DNA from: Chamaelirium japonicum
Taxonomy: Eukaryota > Streptophyta > Magnoliopsida > Liliales > Melanthiaceae
Assembly (NCBI GenBank): GCA_947650365.1
Contig: OX393557.1
Coordinates: forward strand, 54,784,972-54,848,971
Direction: 5' to 3'
Length of the DNA stretch: 64,000 nucleotides
A program made the translations under genes and the position numbers. The notes beneath the pieces were generated by a model that was not told the origin of the DNA, ran no database searches, and worked only from the letters and a program-made list of their open reading frames with translations. The stretch's first letter is position 1, and the number at the start of each line of letters is the position of its first letter. This document shows, piece after piece, positions 1-10,335 of the stretch.

Positions 1-1167
1 TTCATGAGCATTTAGTGCCATAGGCCATTGGGAAGCGAATGGTGCAAAATATTGTTGGCTTTGAATGCATTAATGTACAGAATTTCACCTATTAATTACT
101 GTTTGTGATGATCTCTTGCACCGGATCACAGACTTCCACTTCCAACCTCCACCTATCCAAGACCTAATCACAGCCGTTCCTTCTCTCACCCAGGGTTCAC
201 GTATCACTCTTTCATTCGAACTCACGTTCAGCTGTATCATGAGATCCCTTGCAGATCCTCTCAATCACGATCCCTTCCATGTATATATTTCTCTCTTTAT
301 TTGCCTCAATTAAATTCTCATAAATAACCCATGCATGGAAACCCAGAGCTGATTCCATGAACCAATCACAACCGTCCCTTTTATCTTCCATGCACAATCA
401 AAGTCGTCCGAGACCCCGACCCAGCTGTAATCAAGCCTCCCTTCCTGATTTCTCTCTCTAACCCCATGATTCTCTCAACCGACCATCACAGCTGTCCTTC
501 ACAAACACCGGCCCTCTCTTCCTACCTTCATGATTTATTCCCCAGTTAATGCCTTATTTACTCTTCTTAATTGTCATGCAAATCCCATATGCCCCATATC
601 TCCTTCCGATCGCTCAACTCGATCTCTCTCTCTACCATATGTAAAACTCCATCACAGCCCTCCATTGCATCAAGCCATGCATGCGATCTTCTCCTCATCA
701 ATTTTCTCTCTCTCTTTCATACCCGAGATCCCTTGTACCCGGCTCTCTCTCTCTCTAGTCCGACCCTAGCTCTCTCTCTCATTCTCCCTCAAAACATTCC
801 CCTTTTATTTTTCCTTTATTTCATACCAATGGAAGGCCATTTACAAAATCGGGTGCCTTGGGGAGCAAGCTTGAAGACCCTATAACTAGGGGGACATGGG
901 CATGACGAAGGGAGTGGAGGATCATCATCACCATCCGAGTTTTTCTTTGAGAGAGTTGTCATCAATTATTTGTAGAGCGGGTGCGTAGCATGTGCAGAGC
1001 AGTACTGTAATTTCGGAAGAAGTTTTCAAAGTAGTGGGTGTAACATTTTTTTTTGATTCAATAAAATTGTCCTTTATTTATATTTTCTTGCACGTACTAT
1101 TCTCTTTCTGCAATATTTAGTCTTATTAATTTTTCTGTTAGCATTCAACCCATGGCCGGCTAAGCTC
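1..1167. other. CT-rich non-coding stretch, no gene recognised
   Basis: No supportable reading frame is seen; open frames here are short and CT-biased. The first 800 bases contain several degenerate copies of a phrase like ATCACAGCCGTCC followed by CTCTCTC runs, for example near 168, 364, 484 and 652. The same phrase recurs around 23040-23350, so this is probably a dispersed repeat. An AATAAA-like signal sits near 1060 after a T-rich stretch, so a transcript 3' end is possible but unproven. Confidence 0.5.
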
Positions 1168-1170
1168 CCT

Positions 1171-1571
1171 CCCGCCAGGGAGAGGGGTCAATGCCATGGT
1201 AAATAGTTAGTTCTCATCTTGCGCTTTGCTCTTGATTGTACTTAACATATGCCTCTTTCTTAATTGAATTTTTAAGTGAGAACGAAGATCACCCGTGTTT
1301 TCATTCAATTGGGATTCGGGTGATACTTCCACTCTAATCTTTATTATATAAATTTTCGCAATTGAATTAGTTTTACTTCTTCACTATAAGAAGAATTATA
1401 TTCATAATGTTGTGAGGATATTATATAATAAAATTAGAAAAAAGCGGGCTTTCACTCTATATTTTCCACTTGAGTCGGTAAAACTTCCGCGCTCAAGTGC
1501 GGACATAAAAGAGTAACATTGCAAGGGAACTTTACTCCATACCATGGCTTACAAACCCCTCTCCTGGGCGG
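1171..1571. repeat. Inverted-arm element (foldback or MITE-like)
   Basis: The arm at 1171-1199 (CCCGCCAGGGAGAGGGG then CAATGCCATGG) is matched in inverted orientation by 1542-1571 (CCATGG, then CCCCTCTCCTGGGCGG). The ~340 bases between are AT-rich with two small hairpins (ATCACCCG/CGGGTGAT near 1287-1324 and ACTTGAG/CTCAAGT near 1470-1500). No coding content or target duplication was recognised, so the superfamily is open. Confidence 0.4.
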
Positions 1572-1807
1572 ATTTCCTTTTATATTTTCTAAAACTATCA
1601 ATTATTAGTATTAGTTCTAAGATTTACTTTCTAAAATAAAATAAATTATTTTAAAAAATAATAAAAAAAAAATCCAATTCTTTTCAATTCAATTTAATCT
1701 TATTTTTTATCTCTTTTCTCTAGGCATCTAATTACATGTGGTTCGATCCTTACTTGCCATATACTAGTTAAAACTCTCTAATTTATGTATGCAGGTATTG
1801 AGAATTT

Positions 1808-2449
1808 TTGATAAATTACTTCACTTCAACGATAAACAAAGAAGTAGTTATCATAAACCCTTTTGCTAACGAGCATAAGGGAGTCCCTGTCAGACTGGAG
1901 GAGCGGCGGCCCCCTTTGGATCCCCAGGGGGACCATATGCCGATCACTGTGGATAGCTCCCTTTTCGGGGGAGCTCATGTTCCTAACATTGATGTCAACA
2001 GGAGTGTTGTAACAGAACAGGGGAACGGGAGGCGGGGCTCCACAGCTGATCAATGCGCAGACCAGGGGAGGCAGGAGGCCGCGGTGGATGGTGGAGTCGT
2101 TCAGCTTCAGTCTGCGAGGAGGAGTTTCAAGCAGATTTTGCAGCGCTCCTCAGATGATCCTCTGCTTACCCAAGCTCTAGTCTGGTCGAAGATGCGCCTT
2201 TTGGAGTTAGATCAGGCAGACCCTTTGGTTTCCCTTCCCCTTTCACTTTTGGAAGATGATGTAATCCTTGACATTGCTAGAAAATATGGATTTATTTCTG
2301 CTCCGGAACGGGATAGTGTCCATTTTTTCTTTGACTCTATCAGGGCCATGCATGGAAGAGAAGAGAGCGAAGTTGGCTTCGTCCTGATGAAGTTGTCGTG
2401 GCGGAGTTTTTGGTGGAGTTGTGTGGGAGTCCTTTTTTGTGTTCTATGA
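1808..2449 (+). CDS. Putative LINE ORF1 C-terminal part or leader ORF, unrecognised
   Basis: This 213-codon frame lies directly upstream of LINE ORF2. Its TGA stop (2447-2449) overlaps the ORF2 start ATG (2446-2448). It has no recognisable DUF4283 or CCHC knuckle, which a plant L1 ORF1 normally has. The middle is hydrophilic and the last ~25 residues are Trp/Cys/Val-rich, so that end may be out-of-frame translation. The ATG at 1808 is arbitrary. Position suggests the remnant of ORF1, but this is inferred from context, not homology. Confidence 0.35.
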   Translation: MINYFTSTINKEVVIINPFANEHKGVPVRLEERRPPLDPQGDHMPITVDSSLFGGAHVPNIDVNRSVVTEQGNGRRGSTADQCADQGRQEAAVDGGVVQLQSARRSFKQILQRSSDDPLLTQALVWSKMRLLELDQADPLVSLPLSLLEDDVILDIARKYGFISAPERDSVHFFFDSIRAMHGREESEVGFVLMKLSWRSFWWSCVGVLFCVL

Positions 2450-5400
2450 AGATTTTGTCTTGGAATGTTAAGGGGCTGGGGAAGTCGGAGAAGAGGAGAG
2501 CTGCCAGTTCTTTTGCTTCTATTCACGACGTTGATATCATTTGCATTCAGGAGTCGAAGTGCGAGAATCCGACGAGCCATTTTTTTTGCTCTCTCAGTAT
2601 GAAGAAGATTGCTAAGTGGGAAGCAAAAGATGCTACTGGAGCATCAGGGGGTATTCTGGTAGGGTATAATGACGACCTGTTCTTACTAAGGAGCACGAAT
2701 GTCGGAGTTTTCTCCCTTTCTCTTATCTTTCAGAACAGGATAGACGGTGAGGAGTGGATGCTATCCTCTGTCTACGGCCCCGACAGATCACGGTAGAGGT
2801 GATGACTTCTGGACTAAATTGTCCTTGCTCCGGGTGAACTTTCATGGCCCTTGGGTGGTCGCAGGGGATTTCAATGTCACGAGAGGGTCGGGAGAGAGGC
2901 TACGTAGTGGTGGTGATATATCAGCGATGAGAGCTTTCTCCCTTTTCATCTGGCAACAGGAGCTAATTGATTTCCCTTTAACTGGCCGCACCTTCACGTG
3001 GAGTAACAAGAGAGAAGACCCCATTTTGGCCAGGCTCGATCGGTTCTTGATTTCTGCGGACTGGTACACGTGCTTTCCAGGTTCGATTCAGTCAGGGCTG
3101 GCTTCCTGTGTGTCCGATCATGCCCCAATTCTTCTCTCAACCGATTCAATTTCTTCTGTGCGCCCCCCTTTTAGGTTTGAGCTAATGTGGTCGGTGGAGG
3201 AAGGTTTCAGGGAGCTACTGGCTGGTTGGTGGGAGGAAGCAAGCAGCCTAGATAACTCGGCTTTGAACATGACGAGCAAGCTCAGATTTATCAAGAAGAA
3301 ACTTTTGTGCTGGAGCAGAGACCATTTTGGTAATGTATTGCGGCAAAAGGCCTCTACCTTGGCAGCGATTCAGGCCCTTGAAGTTCGGGGAGAATCTACC
3401 AATTTAATGCAGCGGGAGACTGCGAAGTTGAAGGAGCTGAATGAGAAGCTGGTCCTTCTCTTACGGAAGGAGGAAGAGATATGGAGGCAACGATCGAAGG
3501 AGCAGTGGGTCAAGTTGGGAGATGCAAATACCACCTATTTCCACAAGGTGGCCAATGCTCGCCGGAGGAAGAACTTCCTGACTTCTCTGTGGCACGAGGA
3601 GCGATCTTTCACTGCCACATCCGATATCCTGGATGCAGCAACTTCTTTTTTCAAGAGCTCCTTCCGGGAGTCGGATGGAGCCACAGGGGTCTCGTTTGAT
3701 TGAATTGGTGTGGACTTCCAGAGACTTCAGGGCAGCACGGGCATTGACGCGGAGTTTAGCGACGAGGATTTCCGAAGAGCAGTCTTTCAGTCCAAAGGTG
3801 ATGGGGCTCCGGGGCTGGATGGGTTCCCTATGGCGTTCTACCAAAAGTACTGGGATATGCTGAAGGGCGACCTTTGCCGTTTTTTGCGTGACTTCTTCTC
3901 GGGCAAGGTACGTCTCCACTACCTGAACCACTCCTGGATAATCCTTCTTCCTAAGAAATCTGATGCAGAAGCCATCCGGGACTTCAGACTGATCTCTCTG
4001 TCGAACTGCCTCTATAAGATCGTCACGAAAGTACTAGCCAATAGGCTAGCAGCGAACATATCCTTGCTGGTCTCCCCCTCCCAGACGGCATTCATCAAGG
4101 GGAGATTGATTCTGGACAGTATAGTGGCGGCTCATGAGACCATCTTTCATCTGCGCGAATCTGGAGAAGAGGGAGTGTTGCTGAGCTTGACTTCGAAAGA
4201 GCTTTCGATCAGATCAGATGGGAATTTTTGCTTGATCTGCTGAAGGCCAAGGGTTTCTCTAGTAATTGGTTGGGCTGGATAAGAGAGATTTTAGTCTCCT
4301 CAAAGCTTTCTTGCCTTATCAATGGGGAGCAGGGCAAGGACTTCAAGGTTTACAGGGGCCTGAACCAAGGTTGTCCCCTTTCCCCGTATCTTTTCATTCT
4401 GGTTGTCGATGCTTTTGATGCCGCGATTCGTAAGGCAAATGTTGAAGGTCTTGTGAAGGGAGTGGGCGGGCACGGTTGGACCACCTCGAATTTGCATTAT
4501 GCTGACGACTCGCTCTTGTTCACCATGGCTTGCCCTTTCCAGATGGTCTCGCTCAAGATACTCCTGTATGGGCTGGAACTGACATCAGGCTTGAAGATTA
4601 ACTTTCAGAAGAGCAACCTGTATTACATTGGCACGGGGGATGCAGGGAGCGGTTTAGCTAGGCTGTTGAACTGTAAGGAAGCTACCTTGCCAATGAAATA
4701 CTTGGGACTGCCTATCAGTGATAAGGCCCTGAGACGGGAGGATTGGGAGCAGCTGATTCTGAAGATCGAAAGGAGATTGGAGGGTTGGAAGGGTAGATTT
4801 CTATCCTCCGGTGGCAGACTAGTGCTGGTAAACTCAATTCTCTCTTCGATTCCTTCTTACTACCTATCCTTCTACTATCTGCCGTCTTGGGTGATAGACA
4901 GGATCGATAGGATTCGGCGCTCCTTCCTTTGGCGTGGTGTGGGAGTTAATACGGGAGGTTACAATTTGATGAGATGGGACCAAGGTTGTCTACCGAAGAA
5001 GCTGGGAGGGCTGGGAGTCTTAGACCTCCGTAGTTTCAATATATCGATGCTGGGGAAATGGTGGTGGAGGCTGTAACAAGGATCGGGTGGTTCTTGGAGA
5101 GATGTTCTTCTGGCTAGATATTTCAAGAGGTTCTCTCCTTTGCACGCGAGAGGTAGAGCTTCGGGGTGAATTTCTCATTTTTGGAGGGGCATCCTGAAGG
5201 TCAAGGACTTCTACAGGGAGGCGACAACACTTACTTTAGGCGATGGGAGGGATATTAGATTTTGGAGAGATACTTGGCTTGGGACCAGTCCATTGGAGCA
5301 GCTATTCCCATCGCTTTTCTCCTTGGCCCGAAATAAGGGAGCTTCAGTCCGATCTCAAGCTTGCAGGAGGCATGGCTCTATGGGTTGGAACATAAAGCTA

Positions 5401-6078
5401 GGGGCGCCGCTTGATCAAGAGAGTCGGCGGGAGTTGCGAGATCTTCACACGATTTTGCAGGCGGCCTCTTTCAGGACGTCGCGGGATGAAGTTCGGTGGA
5501 ACTGCACCTCTTCAGGGGTTTTCTCCGTTAGATCGTTCTATGAGTATCTACTTCCTCGACTTCAGAGATATAGACCGTCGAAGGCTATTTGGAGGACGAA
5601 GGCGCCCTCGAAGGTTCAGATTTTCTCCCTGCTAGCCTCGAGGAACAAGATTCCGACGAAGGCGAATTTGTTGCGGCGGAATCACCCCCAAACGTCAGAC
5701 GCCTCTTGTACCTTCTGCGCCTCGGAGGAGGAGACGGCGTCACATCTGCTGCTCGGGTGTCCTTTTGCTAGGCAATTGTGGGACTACTTCGAAGGTAAGG
5801 CAAGGATTTTCTCGCACCCTAGGACTCTCCATGGCCTTTGGAGTTCTTGGAGAAGGAGAAGAATCCCAGAGGGGATCCGGAAGCCGTGGGATTTGCTGGT
5901 CATGGTGATCATTTGGGTCATCTGGCTTGAGCGGAATAACCGAATTTTCAATGCCAAGTCTTCGAGGCCGGAGAAGCTGAGACATTCGGTGTATTCCCTC
6001 TTCAAAACCTGGATTATTCCTTGGCATGATAGACTAGGGGAGGAGGCACTTCGTTTTTGTAACAGTATTCTGACTTAG
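2446..6078 (+). pseudogene. LINE ORF2: endonuclease - reverse transcriptase - zf-RVT (broken)
   Basis: ORF2 of an L1-type LINE normally nicks target DNA and primes reverse transcription there. The AP-endonuclease-like region starts at the ATG (NVKGLG, QESK) and continues with GDFN near 2868 and SDHAP near 3115. The reverse transcriptase follows, with FRLISLSNCLYKI near 3985, QGCPLSPYLF near 4370 and catalytic YADD near 4498. The C-terminus has a zf-RVT-like pattern (CxxC...H...C near 5705-5765). Lesions: a frameshift in the C-run at 2778-2781, TGA at 3701-3703, a frameshift near 4181-4190, TAA at 5074-5076 and TGA at 5167-5169. Sequence between lesions is well preserved, so decay is moderate. 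No RNase H domain was seen. Confidence 0.88.
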
Positions 6079-6139
6079 TTTTTTATGGATTTCTGATTGG
6101 GGTCCGTCAAACCCTCCCTCCTTTTAGGAGGGGTTCTCA

Positions 6140-6151
6140 AAAAAAAAAAAA
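6140..6151 (+). other. LINE poly-A tail
   Basis: A run of 12 A directly after a GC-rich inverted motif (CCTCC..TTTTAGGAGGGG) closes the LINE 3' UTR. The A-run ends the element. Confidence 0.75.
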
Positions 6152-6440
6152 GAACCCTAGTTAGTAAATGCTTTGCAATGACTAGATGGTGCTAATCTAT
6201 GTGTCGTCAAATAAACTATAGCACAGAAACCAAGTGTAAAATCCATGATTGATTAGTTCCTTACATGATCAGGCGATGCTATTCCACACGTCAGTATTAA
6301 ATGCACTCTGGAGTAGAAGACAAGTATTGTTGGAACCCTTGTCGGTAAGTGCAATGCCATGACTAGGTTACGCTATTCCACGTGTCGGCATCAGACACAC
6401 CCTGGAGCAGAAGCCAAATATAAAAATCATGGTTGGTATC
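6152..6440 (+). repeat. Degenerate tandem repeat, ~3 units of about 75-105 bp
   Basis: The phrase 'gcaatg..tgactagat/ggttacgctattccacgtgtcggcat' recurs around 6165-6210, 6270-6310 and 6352-6395. Each copy is followed by a phrase like 'ctggagcagaagcc' and two by 'aaaatcatggttgg'. Units are diverged, so this is an old duplication. The LINE tail abuts the first unit. Confidence 0.55.
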
Positions 6441-7229
6441 ACAATATTCTATAAGTTGTTTAGGATCTTCTTCTTTTAAGGATCATCTAGCTCACCTCAT
6501 CCATCTTAACATCACAGCCTCAAAAATCTTGGTTATTGAATTTTGATCATCACACAGATCGATCAGCCAATTTCCTCGACTAATGTGCAAACATCCAATG
6601 ACCACGTACAATATGATAATGATGTACAACCCTCCAAGCACATACAAATAAGGCAATGCATTGTGTTGCAGGGTAGGTAGCAATACATGGCAGTGCTATA
6701 CAACCCTTCAAGTATATGCGAACAAGGCATAATGGAGCAAACATTCTAAGAGCAGTGGCTGATGATCACAACCATCCTTTGCAACCGTCCCTGGCGCTTT
6801 AATTGCACTCGATTGACGTTGCAACCGATCAGAGGGTCACAGGCTCCTCTCCCTCCATCTAACCTCACTTCACCACTGCACCATTTCACGCCGGCACGCC
6901 ACGCAGACACAAGACGTCTGCATCTTGGTTTGTGGGCTCGCCCCGTCAATTCGAGCCCACTTCAAACCGGAATGATCGATCGAACAGTTTGGTGGTTGTC
7001 CAGAACAATCAACAAAAGCATGATCGGCTTCACAACAGTAGAAATTAGTAGGGTTGGGACTTGGTCCGGATAAACTTAAGCAATCCGATCAAATTTTGAA
7101 TTTGAGCAATCACGGATAACAATATTTAAGAATTTGAACGGATATGGATAAAATTTTTTTGCCCGATTTTGAATTTGGACAACCATGGTCAACCGTATGA
7201 CCAACCCGAGTAACCCGAGAAATATATTA
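6441..7229. other. Intergenic, no gene recognised; one short tandem duplication
   Basis: A ~36-base phrase (TACAACCCTCCAAGCACAT and onward) at 6627-6660 is repeated imperfectly at 6697-6732. The open frame at 6762-7073 has no recognisable family and a biased composition. Nothing else is supported. Confidence 0.4.
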
Positions 7230-7594
7230 TATATATAGGGTCATGATCGGATGACCTATAAAAATTTGACCTATCATCCTAATAGTTGGATTCGAGTTTT
7301 AGAATGTACTGATTTTTTGTGAGGATGATCAATATACCATAAATAACATACCCTCACAATTTTAGTCGATTCTAAAACATTTATGGCCATCAAAAGTTAT
7401 AAAATTTTTTGACCATCAATTTCAACCGTTGATTTGAAGAGCGCAATTGATGAACCTAAAGGTTTTAGAATATGCTGATTTTTTTTAGGATGATGATCAA
7501 CATACCATAGACCTCTACAAAAAATCAGCACATTTTGAAACATGAATCCAATGATTCAAAAAAATATGGGTCAGCTAATCTTGACCCATATATA
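7230..7594. mobile_element. Foldback MITE inserted in TA-rich DNA
   Basis: The left end TATATATAGGGTCATGATC matches the right end (7569-7594) in inverted orientation (TATATATGGGTCAAGAT on the minus strand). The interior is also partly palindromic: 'ttttagaatgtactgatttttt..aggatgatcaa' recurs near 7297-7330 and 7465-7500, with an inverted counterpart at 7350-7380. No coding sequence. TA flanks would fit a Tc1/mariner or PIF-type MITE, but a target duplication cannot be separated from the TA-rich flanks. Confidence 0.6.
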
Positions 7595-7643
7595 AGAGGG
7601 ATTTCACCAACTCTTATACCCCCCCCTACTTGCTTCCTTTTTA

Positions 7644-7646
<3 letters not shown>

Positions 7647-7735
<89 letters not shown>

Positions 7736-7762
7736 GGGGGGGGGGGGGGGGGGGGGGGGGGG
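7647..7762 (+). repeat. Compound microsatellite (GT)n(GA)n C (G)27
   Basis: About 46 bases of GT are followed by about 42 bases of GA, one C, then 27 uninterrupted G (7736-7762). The G-run could form G-quadruplexes and the GA tract could form triplex DNA. Length is likely unstable between individuals. Confidence 0.95.
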
Positions 7763-8457
7763 TCGTATCAACGAGGGACTCAGATCATCTTGCGAGAATC
7801 CGAATGTCATATGTAATCGGATGAAATTGAAGGAATTCTTCTTCGAAGCATGTGTTTGTAGGTTAGATTTACACAAGGATTTTCATCAACAAGGACCTCC
7901 GAACCGAGAGTTCCAAGCAACTAGAAGAACTAGCTTCTCTACGATTAAAAGATCCCCAGATATGATCATCTAAATCCTAGATATAGTTTAAATAAGAATT
8001 TGTATGCATGCTAGATAATTTGATTCGCTAGATCATTGTTAGGTTTCGATGTACAATCCATGTATGTATGTTTAGATTATATAAAATTTAGTTTGGAATA
8101 CGCACCATCTACGATCCTCGGATCAAACTTTTGCTTCTGCTTCAACCCCTGATCCATAGGATTAATTTCGACACTAATAATTACAATCGGCAAATTAAAA
8201 TATTTTCTTGTAGCAGTTTGATCCCAAAGTAGGTCCATTGCCCAAAAGGTTTCAGGACAATCTCCAATGCCAAAAAGAAGAAAAAAATAAAAAGAAAGCT
8301 CCAACAAAGAAACTACCTCAATCTTTAACTCGACGTCGATCTTTGCTTGTATTCTCATACTTGACGGCAAGGAAGGAGACGGCATGGTGACCGGCCAAGC
8401 TGCTACGCAAAGGGAAATATTTTATTAGGCATCGGTGGGGTTTCATATGCCACCGCT
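7763..8457. other. Upstream region of the MiAMP1-like gene; contains a segment shared with 35.6 kb
   Basis: No gene is recognised on the plus strand. Bases 8220-8280 match 35585-35642 closely (see findings). On the minus strand both copies keep an open frame containing GDCPETFWAMD. The minus frame at 8077-8385 (102 codons) spans this segment but matches no family I know. Confidence 0.4.
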
Positions 8458-8465
8458 TATAAATA
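8458..8465 (+). promoter_or_regulatory. TATA box of the MiAMP1-like gene
   Basis: TATAAATA lies 107 bases upstream of the chosen ATG and ~30 bases before a CT-rich leader, an arrangement typical of plant core promoters. Confidence 0.7.
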
Positions 8466-8489
8466 GCCACCTACGGGCTCAGCTCTCTC

Positions 8490-8493
<4 letters not shown>

Positions 8494-8536
<43 letters not shown>
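8494..8536 (+). repeat. (CT)n tract in the 5' leader
   Basis: An almost pure CT dinucleotide run of ~43 bases lies between the TATA box and the ATG at 8572. CT/GA tracts are common in plant 5' UTRs and bind GAGA-type (BBR/BPC) factors; a regulatory role here is inferred. Confidence 0.8.
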
Positions 8537-8539
<3 letters not shown>

Positions 8540-8571
8540 CTCTCAATCTCTATGTGTTGGGTTGTGAGAGC

Positions 8572-8910
8572 ATGGCCAACCAAGTTGTGGTGATGATGGT
8601 GCTGATGATTACACTAATGATCGATGTGCAATGTGTGATCGTGGACCCCACCATTGCTTATTGGTCCAGTGCTTACTGGTGGTCGACTGCCGCTGGCTGC
8701 CCCGGCACCAAGTACCAAGTTGATGCACGCATCTGCGATTGTTATAAATTCACCGATGGGGTTGCTGGATACGAGATTGACTACCACGGATTACCGGTCA
8801 CACTGTACAACGACGATGGCTGCGCCACCCCGACCTTCAAATTCACCTCAAGTAATGGTTACTGTGGTAAGTACGACTGGCAGTCTATCAAGATCGGACG
8901 GTGCACCTAA
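8572..8910 (+). CDS. MiAMP1-family secreted antimicrobial (beta-barrelin) protein
   Basis: This intronless frame encodes 112 residues from the ATG at 8572; the frame is open back to 8554 but has no earlier ATG. Residues 1 to about 21 form a hydrophobic signal peptide, so the product is expected in the apoplast or vacuole. The mature part has exactly six cysteines (43, 55, 57, 84, 98, 111) in the MiAMP1 pattern. That pattern includes the C-x-C pair, the Gly-Tyr-x-x-x-Tyr strand after it, LYN followed by the fourth Cys, and W-x-S-I-x-I before the last Cys. MiAMP1 (Macadamia) folds as a Greek-key beta-barrel with three disulfides and inhibits fungi and some bacteria. A TATA box, CT leader and AATAAA signal frame it as an intact gene. 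Family assignment is from remembered pattern; activity is inferred. Confidence 0.85.
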   Translation: MANQVVVMMVLMITLMIDVQCVIVDPTIAYWSSAYWWSTAAGCPGTKYQVDARICDCYKFTDGVAGYEIDYHGLPVTLYNDDGCATPTFKFTSSNGYCGKYDWQSIKIGRCT

Positions 8911-9064
8911 ACTCCTATCAAGATTGAGCCCTCTTGTACTCTCTCTCTCTCTATATATATTGTGGTCACTGGTTTGGGTTTTTTCTCTCTCTTATCTTAT
9001 GATATCGCATATGAATAAAGTGAAGTTTCTCTTCCACGCCCATGTTGTGTGCTTCACCGGCTCT
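8911..9064 (+). other. 3' UTR of the MiAMP1-like gene, with AATAAA signal
   Basis: A near-upstream poly-A signal AATAAA lies at 9014-9019, ~105 bases after the stop codon. The segment 8995-9060 is duplicated at 17111-17150 (direct) and 17196-17244 (inverted), see findings. Confidence 0.65.
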
Positions 9065-9500
9065 CCGAAAATATCCTGATTAATTTACAATAAGACCCGG
9101 ATTATTGCTAAAACATCTTATATATATGTTTATTATTATGATGATATTTTTGAAATAAAAGTTGACAGAGGGAGCTAATTGCAAATTGAGCGTGGTTTAT
9201 TATTCAATTAGGGAAATTTTATTCATACCATAGAGTGGGGCTCATCCGTGCATGGTGAAATAGCCAAAAATAAACGGATAGATCTGATCATCGTCTCTTG
9301 ATTTAACCATAGAGTAGGGCTCATCCGTGCACAGTAAACTAGGCAAGAAAAAATCTCTCCGTATCTCTCTTCTCTCCCCTTATCTCTCTCTCCGTGTCTC
9401 TCTCTCTCTCTCCTCTCTCCCCATATCCTCAAAACTCAACGCCTTCCCCTCCCCCCATTCGTCTCCTTTCTTCTGCTATCAGAGTCCTTGAAGGCAGGCC
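9065..9500. other. Intergenic with a short tandem duplication and CT-rich stretch
   Basis: The ~27-base phrase ACCATAGAGTGGGGCTCATC and onward at 9227 recurs at 9305 (78-base spacing, a few mismatches). 9355-9475 is CT-rich simple sequence. No gene recognised. Confidence 0.5.
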
Positions 9501-9954
9501 TGTAAGCCTATGGGCTTCCAGATGTTGCCCACATGTGAGGTCCACAGTCCATATAAGGCTAAAACCCAATAAGGATGGGCCTGGGTGATTATTGATTGGG
9601 CTTACCATAATTATATATGCTCTAGGCTACTGGGCCTAATTTTAAGATCAATCTCATCCGTTGGATCTGTTGATTTCTCTGATGGGGAGAAATCATAAAG
9701 GGTTATAAATAACGGTACTTGGTCCCCCTCCCGGGTAACGACATCTCTACGTGAGTTTTCTGGATACCCCCTCTGTCCACACCAGAGAGAGATCCCTCTT
9801 GCCACAGGGAGTGGAAACTAAGTCCGGAGAACACGCATCAGAGATCGTGATTCGCATAAGTTCTTCATCCATGGATTCTTCCGCTTTTGGTAACTATCCT
9901 ATACTCTTAGATGTAGGATCTCTCATTGATGATCAGGAGTAAAATCCACTTACA
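9501..9954 (+). repeat. Copia copy 1, 5' LTR
   Basis: TGTAAGCC...TTACA, matched along its length by the 3' LTR. A TATAAATA motif near 9705 is a likely promoter element inside the LTR. Confidence 0.95.
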
Positions 9955-9956
9955 AT

Positions 9957-9968
9957 TGGTATCAGAGC
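9957..9968 (+). other. Primer binding site, initiator Met-tRNA
   Basis: TGGTATCAGAGC, complementary to the 3' end of plant tRNA-iMet, two bases after the 5' LTR. Confidence 0.92.
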
Positions 9969-10335
9969 CGTGGTTCCGGCCTGGACGGATTGGTTAAATG
10001 GCCGATTCACAACATTTAATTTCTGCAATTCGTTTTCTTTGATTTTTTCTGTAAAAATCGTTGTATTCGACGAATTTCGATCGGATAAAATGGGAAGAAT
10101 TTTTCCCATGGCCGTACAGCAAGAAACCCTAAATCCGGTTTTCATTTTTGACGGATTCAGAGGGCTCGCCGAACAACTCCTCTTCCTCACGGCCAAGTTG
10201 CCATCGCATCCGAGATCCCCAATCTTTTCTTTTCCATTTCTCAAAAAAAAAAAATGAGAGAAAGGGGAAGAGAGCCGTCGTCGGGCGATCCCGGGCGGTG
10301 CTGCAGGCTGGGGTTGGAGACGATCCCGACGGGTC

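Larger units (their letters stand above)
1808..6151 (+). mobile_element. LINE (plant L1 type) non-LTR retrotransposon, degenerate
   Basis: The element carries a C-terminal ORF1-like frame, an ORF2 with endonuclease, reverse transcriptase and zf-RVT regions in the usual L1 order, a short 3' UTR (6079-6139) and a terminal A-run at 6140-6151. ORF2 is about full length (~1,210 codons), so the body is not 5'-truncated within ORF2, but the true 5' end and the ORF1 N-terminus are not identified. I looked for a target duplication matching the bases after the A-run and found none. Frameshifts and stops make it non-autonomous. Confidence 0.85.

Noticed and set aside
7535-7876. Cys-Val / His-Thr / poly-Gly and poly-Pro frames
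   Set aside because: Translation of the GT, GA and poly-G tracts.
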